Source of the DNA: Methylophilaceae bacterium
GTDB taxonomy: Bacteria > Pseudomonadota > Gammaproteobacteria > Burkholderiales > Methylophilaceae
Reading direction: 5' to 3'
Length of the DNA: 8,322 bases
NCBI GenBank assembly: GCA_025362115.1
Contig: JANYIK010000100.1
Coordinates: 1-8,322, forward strand
Positions 5,254 to 8,322 of this stretch are shown here, piece by piece; position 1 is the stretch's first letter, and every line of letters starts with the position of its first letter. The position numbers and the translations under genes were made by a program. The notes under the pieces were generated by a model, which did no database searches, was not told where the DNA came from, and was given only the letters and a program-made list of their open reading frames with translations.

Positions 5254-6567
5254 TTACTCGGTGTTGCCAACGATGATGGTGACCATGTTGTCAGGCTTGA
5301 TACGGCGGGCAAACGCGTCTTTAATCTGCGCCACCGTCACTTTGTTGACGTGACCCACATAGTCATCCAGCCAAGTCAGCGGCAAGTCGTAAAAACCTAT
5401 CACGCTCAAGTAGTCCAGAACTTTGCTATTGCTATCCAAACGCAGTGCAAAGCCCCCGGTGAGGTTGTCTTTAGCCGCTTTCAGCTCTTTGCTTGTAGGC
5501 CCATCTGTTACAAATTTCTTCAAAGTATCGCGTACCACACTCAACGCTTGTCCGGTCTGCTCTCGTTTGGTTTGTAAGCCGATTTGGAAAGGCCCTGCCT
5601 CGCGCAACGGTGCAAAGTAACTATATACGCTATATACCAAGCCGCGCTTTTCGCGCACTTCCTCGGTCAAGCGCGATACAAAGCCACCACCACCTAAAAT
5701 ATAGTTGCCAACATAGAGCGCAAAATAGTCAGGGTCTATGCGTTTGATGCCAGGGTAACCCAGCAAAATGTGCGATTGCGCGGCGTGATGCGGGATGCGC
5801 CTTTCCACAGCCACTTGTGGCAATGGCACAGCGGGCAGTGCCGTTGCAGCTTGACCCTGCGGCAATTGCTCGGTCACTTGATCAGTCAATTGCTCGGCTT
5901 GCGCGCGGGTTAAATCGCCGATAATGGCCACGACTGCGTTGTTGCGTGTGTAATAACGCTGATAAAACGCGACGAGGTCATCGCGCGTTAGTTTGGCGAC
6001 CGATTCTGGCGTGATGGCATCTTCCAGCGCGTAAGGATGGCTACCGTACAACGCCGCCGTGAAAGCGCGGTTGGAAATACTTTCCGGTAAAGTGGCATCT
6101 TCTTGCAGGCCAGAAATAGTTCGGGCTTTTTCGCGTTCCAGCACCTTGACTGGGAAATCCGGTTTTTGTAACAGCGTTGCCAATAATTGCAGCGCGGCCG
6201 ATTTTTCACGCTCGCTGGATAAGGTGCGCAGTTTCAAGCTCGCACGATCCACGTCGAAATCACCACCCAACACCGCGCCCAAATCCGCAAACTTGTTGGA
6301 AATTTCGTCGTCCGTCATGCCGCCTGCGCCCAGTGTCAGCAGGCGTTGCGTCATGGCGGCGGTGCCGACTTTTTCCAGCGTGTCTTGGCTGCTGCCAGCG
6401 GCAAAATTGACGCTCACATCTACGATGGGCAAGTCGTGATTTTCAACAAAATACACTTGTGCGCCAGACGTGCTTTGCCAATGCTGAATGGGGAGTCCGG
6501 CGTGGGCAGCTGTGGTGATGAAAGCGAAAATAACAATGCTTAAAAAACTTTTTTTAGTGGCGACCAT
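5254..6567 (-). CDS. Exported M16B peptidase-family protein without zinc site (R/Y subunit)
   Basis: The 437-residue protein begins with a clear signal peptide: KK, a hydrophobic core SFLSIVIFAFITTAA, then AHA before a likely cut, so it acts in the periplasm. It has the two-lobed M16 fold, but where the catalytic partner has HVLEH this protein reads AAMTQ (70-74), so it should not bind zinc. The second lobe keeps SRLTEEVREKRGLVYSVYSY (298-317), the R/Y segment used for substrate binding. Known pairs such as Sphingomonas SPH2681/SPH2682 split zinc site and R/Y motif between two chains, and the same division is seen here. I chose the ATG at 6567, which overlaps the upstream gene by 14 bases and follows an AAAGAAG stretch. 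An in-frame ATG at 6591 would place eight extra basic residues before the signal peptide. Confidence 0.9.
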   Translation of the reverse strand: MVATKKSFLSIVIFAFITTAAHAGLPIQHWQSTSGAQVYFVENHDLPIVDVSVNFAAGSSQDTLEKVGTAAMTQRLLTLGAGGMTDDEISNKFADLGAVLGGDFDVDRASLKLRTLSSEREKSAALQLLATLLQKPDFPVKVLEREKARTISGLQEDATLPESISNRAFTAALYGSHPYALEDAITPESVAKLTRDDLVAFYQRYYTRNNAVVAIIGDLTRAQAEQLTDQVTEQLPQGQAATALPAVPLPQVAVERRIPHHAAQSHILLGYPGIKRIDPDYFALYVGNYILGGGGFVSRLTEEVREKRGLVYSVYSYFAPLREAGPFQIGLQTKREQTGQALSVVRDTLKKFVTDGPTSKELKAAKDNLTGGFALRLDSNSKVLDYLSVIGFYDLPLTWLDDYVGHVNKVTVAQIKDAFARRIKPDNMVTIIVGNTE

Positions 6568-7912
6568 GTGGGGCTTCTTTCTTCGGGGCATTTTCGTCTA
6601 TTGGTTGTGGGTCGAGGATGGCCACGGTTAAGTGTTCATCAACCAAGTATTTACGTGCCACGGCCTGAACTTGTTCTGGAGTCACCGTTTGCAGACGCTT
6701 GGTGTAGTCGGCCAGATCGCGCCAGGAATGCCCGGTACTTTCAAGTTGACCGATTTCCATGGCTTGGTTGAACATGGAGTCGCGCTTATACACATCTGCC
6801 GCGATGACTTGCGCCTTCACGCGCTGCAGTTCTTCCTCGGTCACGCCCTCGTTTTTCAGCGTTTCAATCTCGCCGCGAATGGCGATTTCCAAGTCTGCAA
6901 CGCTCGTGCCTTCAGAGGGAGTTGCGTCAAATTCAAACTGGCTAGGTCCACGGTTAATCATGTCATAACCTGCACTCACCTCTACCGCCGATCGGTCGCG
7001 GCGCACTAGGTTGCGGTTCAAGCGCGAGGCAGCATTGCCATCCAGCACGCCAGTTAAAATCTCCAGTGCATATGGCTCCCAATCAGCGGAGCCTTTAAAA
7101 GTTGGCGCAATGTAGCCCATCAGCAAATAAGGGTTTTTTGCTGGTGCTTGTACCGTAATGCGGCGCTCGCCTTTCTGTTCTGGTTCAACCTGGGGTTTGC
7201 GCACGGGCAATTTGTGCGGCTTTAACACGCCATAGTATTTGTTCGCCAGCGCAAACACTTGCTCAGGCTTTACATCACCAACCACCACCAAGGTGGCGTT
7301 GTTCGGTGCATACCAAGTGTGGTACCAGTTACGCGCGTCCTGTCCGGTCATGTTTTGAATGTCGTTCATCCAGCCAATCACCGGTCTGCCATAAGGATGC
7401 ACCTGAAGCGCAGTACTCATATATTGCTCGGCCACCAAGGCTTGTGGTTTGTCGTCGGTGCGCCAGCGCCGTTCTTCCATCACCACTTGGATTTCTTTGG
7501 CAAATTCGGCATCGGTCAATTGCAGATTCGCCATGCGATCAGCTTCTAACTTCATCGAGAGCGCCAGCTTAGATTTTTCCAGCTGCTGAAAATACACCGT
7601 GTAATCACGGCTGGTAAAGGCATTTTCCTTGCCGCCCGCCGCGGCTACCATGCGTGAAAATTGCCCGGCAGGAAATTGCCTAGTGCCTTTGAACATCATG
7701 TGTTCCAGCACATGCGCGACTCCTGTCGTGCCGTTGTACTCATCAATGCTACCCGCGCGATACCAGACTTGAGCGACCACCACGGGCGAGCGATGGTCTT
7801 CTTGCACCACGACTTTCAAGCCGTTGGCGAGTGTTGTTTCGTGGATTTGATTCTCGGCTGCGACAGTTTGAAACGAAAACAGGAATAGAAGTGCTGTAAT
7901 AAAACGATGCAA
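6554..7912 (-). CDS. Exported M16B zinc metallopeptidase, catalytic subunit
   Basis: This 452-residue protein has a short signal peptide (FITALLFLFSFQTVAA, likely cut after residue 19), which places it in the periplasm. The inverted zinc motif H67-V-L-E70-H71 is followed by Glu147, 76 residues after the second His, matching the third zinc ligand of M16 peptidases; Glu70 is the general base. Further family features are LANGLKVVVQEDHRSPVV (28-45) and the HPYGRPVIGW segment. It probably degrades peptides together with the next gene product, with which it overlaps by 14 bases. The start is a TTG at 7912, supported by a perfect AAGGAG eight bases upstream and by the signal peptide beginning directly after it; no in-frame ATG lies nearby upstream. 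Confidence 0.93.
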   Translation of the reverse strand: MHRFITALLFLFSFQTVAAENQIHETTLANGLKVVVQEDHRSPVVVAQVWYRAGSIDEYNGTTGVAHVLEHMMFKGTRQFPAGQFSRMVAAAGGKENAFTSRDYTVYFQQLEKSKLALSMKLEADRMANLQLTDAEFAKEIQVVMEERRWRTDDKPQALVAEQYMSTALQVHPYGRPVIGWMNDIQNMTGQDARNWYHTWYAPNNATLVVVGDVKPEQVFALANKYYGVLKPHKLPVRKPQVEPEQKGERRITVQAPAKNPYLLMGYIAPTFKGSADWEPYALEILTGVLDGNAASRLNRNLVRRDRSAVEVSAGYDMINRGPSQFEFDATPSEGTSVADLEIAIRGEIETLKNEGVTEEELQRVKAQVIAADVYKRDSMFNQAMEIGQLESTGHSWRDLADYTKRLQTVTPEQVQAVARKYLVDEHLTVAILDPQPIDENAPKKEAPHGRH

Positions 7913-7920
7913 GCTGGTTT

Positions 7921-7926
7921 CTCCTT
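7921..7926 (-). promoter_or_regulatory. Strong ribosome binding site deciding a TTG start
   Basis: AAGGAG on the minus strand ends eight bases before TTG at 7912-7910. This spacing, with a signal peptide immediately downstream, fixes the rare TTG as the start of the catalytic M16 gene. Confidence 0.8.
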
Positions 7927-7945
7927 GTTGATAAAGCTGCCAATT

Positions 7946-8059
7946 CCTTCCCCCTTCTCAGGGGGAAGGTTAGGATGGGGGTGAGACAGTGAAAGTTGTA
8001 CTCCACGTCACCATGTAACCCCCACCCCAGCCCTCCCCCTGAAAAGGGGAGGGGGAGGG
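7946..8059. repeat. 114-base imperfect inverted-repeat element, G/C-tract rich
   Basis: The left arm (7946-7982) runs from CCTTCCCCC to GATGGGGGT. The right arm (8018-8059) is its imperfect reverse complement, from ACCCCCACCCC to GGGGAGGG. Each arm also folds alone: CCTTCCCCC/GGGGGAAGG in the left, and CCCTCCCC/GGGGAGGG in the right around CTGAAAA. The 35-base centre (7983-8017) shows no gene. It lies in the intergenic region between the catalytic peptidase gene and ftsY. Similar CCC-tract hairpin repeats are scattered in many proteobacterial genomes; family membership is from memory and not verified. Confidence 0.8.
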
Positions 8060-8082
8060 ATTGCTAATTATACTGAGCAATC
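8059..8082 (-). promoter_or_regulatory. Candidate peptidase-operon promoter within a 7-base dyad
   Basis: The minus strand carries a perfect TATAAT (8072-8067); the -35 region (near GTAAGC, 17 bases upstream) is poor, so an activator may be needed. The -10 sits at the centre of GATTGCT-N10-AGCAATC (8059-8065 and 8076-8082), a shape typical of a repressor or regulator site. Transcription from here would place the whole inverted-repeat element in the peptidase mRNA leader. Confidence 0.4.
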
Positions 8083-8116
8083 TGACATGGCTTACGCGCA
8101 TTTAGTTCGGTGCGGT

Positions 8117-8122
8117 TAAAAT
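8117..8122 (+). promoter_or_regulatory. Candidate -10 box of a leaderless ftsY transcript
   Basis: TAAAAT matches the -10 consensus at five of six positions and ends six bases before the ftsY ATG at 8129. No Shine-Dalgarno sequence precedes the ATG and no clear -35 is present. This spacing would start transcription at or next to the start codon. The evidence is weak and based on spacing alone. Confidence 0.3.
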
Positions 8123-8128
8123 GGCAGA

Positions 8129-8322
8129 ATGTTAAACATTTTCAAAAAAGCAGAAGTGCCTGTAGTGACTACAACTTGGGCAGAACGCCTCAAAGCCGGA
8201 CTCGCCAAAACCGGCCGTCAGATGGGCGGTATTTTCAGCGGCGGCAAAATCAACGAAGCGCTGTACGAAGAGCTGGAAGAGACGCTGCTCATGGCCGATT
8301 GCGGTGTGACGGCGACCAAAGC
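8129..8322 (+). CDS. ftsY: FtsY, signal recognition particle receptor, partial (5' end)
   Basis: FtsY is the membrane-associated GTPase that receives the signal recognition particle with its ribosome and hands it to the Sec translocon. Only the first 64 codons are present; the frame is open at the right edge. After a short N-terminus (MLNIFKKAE) the sequence enters the N-domain: WAERLKAGLAKTGRQMGGIF (17-36), then EALYEELEETLLMADCGVTA (43-62), characteristic of FtsY rather than Ffh. The long acidic A-domain of Escherichia coli FtsY is nearly absent, as in many betaproteobacteria. An ATG at 8121 gives only four codons before a stop, so 8129 is the start. ftsY is divergent from the peptidase genes. 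Confidence 0.93.
   Translation, partial: MLNIFKKAEVPVVTTTWAERLKAGLAKTGRQMGGIFSGGKINEALYEELEETLLMADCGVTATK

Noticed and set aside
5109..5312. Minus-strand 67-codon frame containing VIPAEAGIQ
   Set aside because: This peptide is the usual translation of the ATTCCCGC repeat. The frame also overlaps the 3' end of the M16 gene, so it is not a gene.
6565..6591. Upstream ATG at 6591 as start of the second M16 gene
   Set aside because: It has no ribosome site and would add MPRRKKPH before a normal signal peptide. The ATG at 6567 has a purine-rich site and gives a standard signal sequence.
7749..8006. Minus-strand 85-codon open frame upstream of the peptidase
   Set aside because: It overlaps the 5' part of the catalytic M16 gene in another frame, runs through the inverted repeat, and has no family features.

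Overview
The window looks like part of a betaproteobacterial chromosome. That rests on gene content and order (rsmD-coaD-ferredoxin, tpiA-secG-tRNA-Leu, and an M16 peptidase pair divergent from ftsY) and on protein similarity recalled by eye. A Nitrosomonadales/Methylophilales-type organism is my best guess, not a demonstrated one.

Left part (1 to about 2116): the integrase end of a genomic island inserted at the 3' end of a tRNA-Leu(GAG) gene. It holds a complete P4-type tyrosine integrase with a TTGACA promoter embedded in CGGGTAAA repeats, then a higB-higA toxin-antitoxin pair running off the left edge. The visible part of HigA carries a C-terminal extension resembling the toxin-binding tail of YefM/Phd antitoxins. 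The rest of the island and its second attachment site lie to the left, outside the window.

Middle part (2116 to 5074, all on the minus strand): a compact housekeeping cluster read in the order rsmD, coaD, a 2[4Fe-4S] ferredoxin, gloA, tpiA, secG, tRNA-Leu. Genes overlap or are separated by fewer than 20 bases. It joins ribosomal RNA methylation, coenzyme A synthesis, electron transfer, methylglyoxal detoxification beside triose-phosphate isomerisation, protein export and a tRNA. No terminator is evident between the tRNA and the integrase, so chromosomal transcription could run into the island.

Right part (5075 to 8322): two overlapping exported M16 peptidase genes on the minus strand. The first has the complete zinc site (HVLEH plus a distal Glu). 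The second has lost it but keeps the R/Y segment, the arrangement of a heterodimeric M16B protease. The pair is bracketed by two unrelated hairpin-rich inverted-repeat elements of about 105 and 114 bases. The first has the ATTCCC-N8-GGGAAT architecture of neisserial dRS3 repeats; the second lies in the intergenic region before ftsY. The 5' end of ftsY (signal recognition particle receptor) starts on the plus strand at 8129.

I see no evidence for a wholly new multi-gene system. The least ordinary signals are the repeat-embedded integrase promoter, the possible HigA/YefM chimera and the two inverted-repeat elements.
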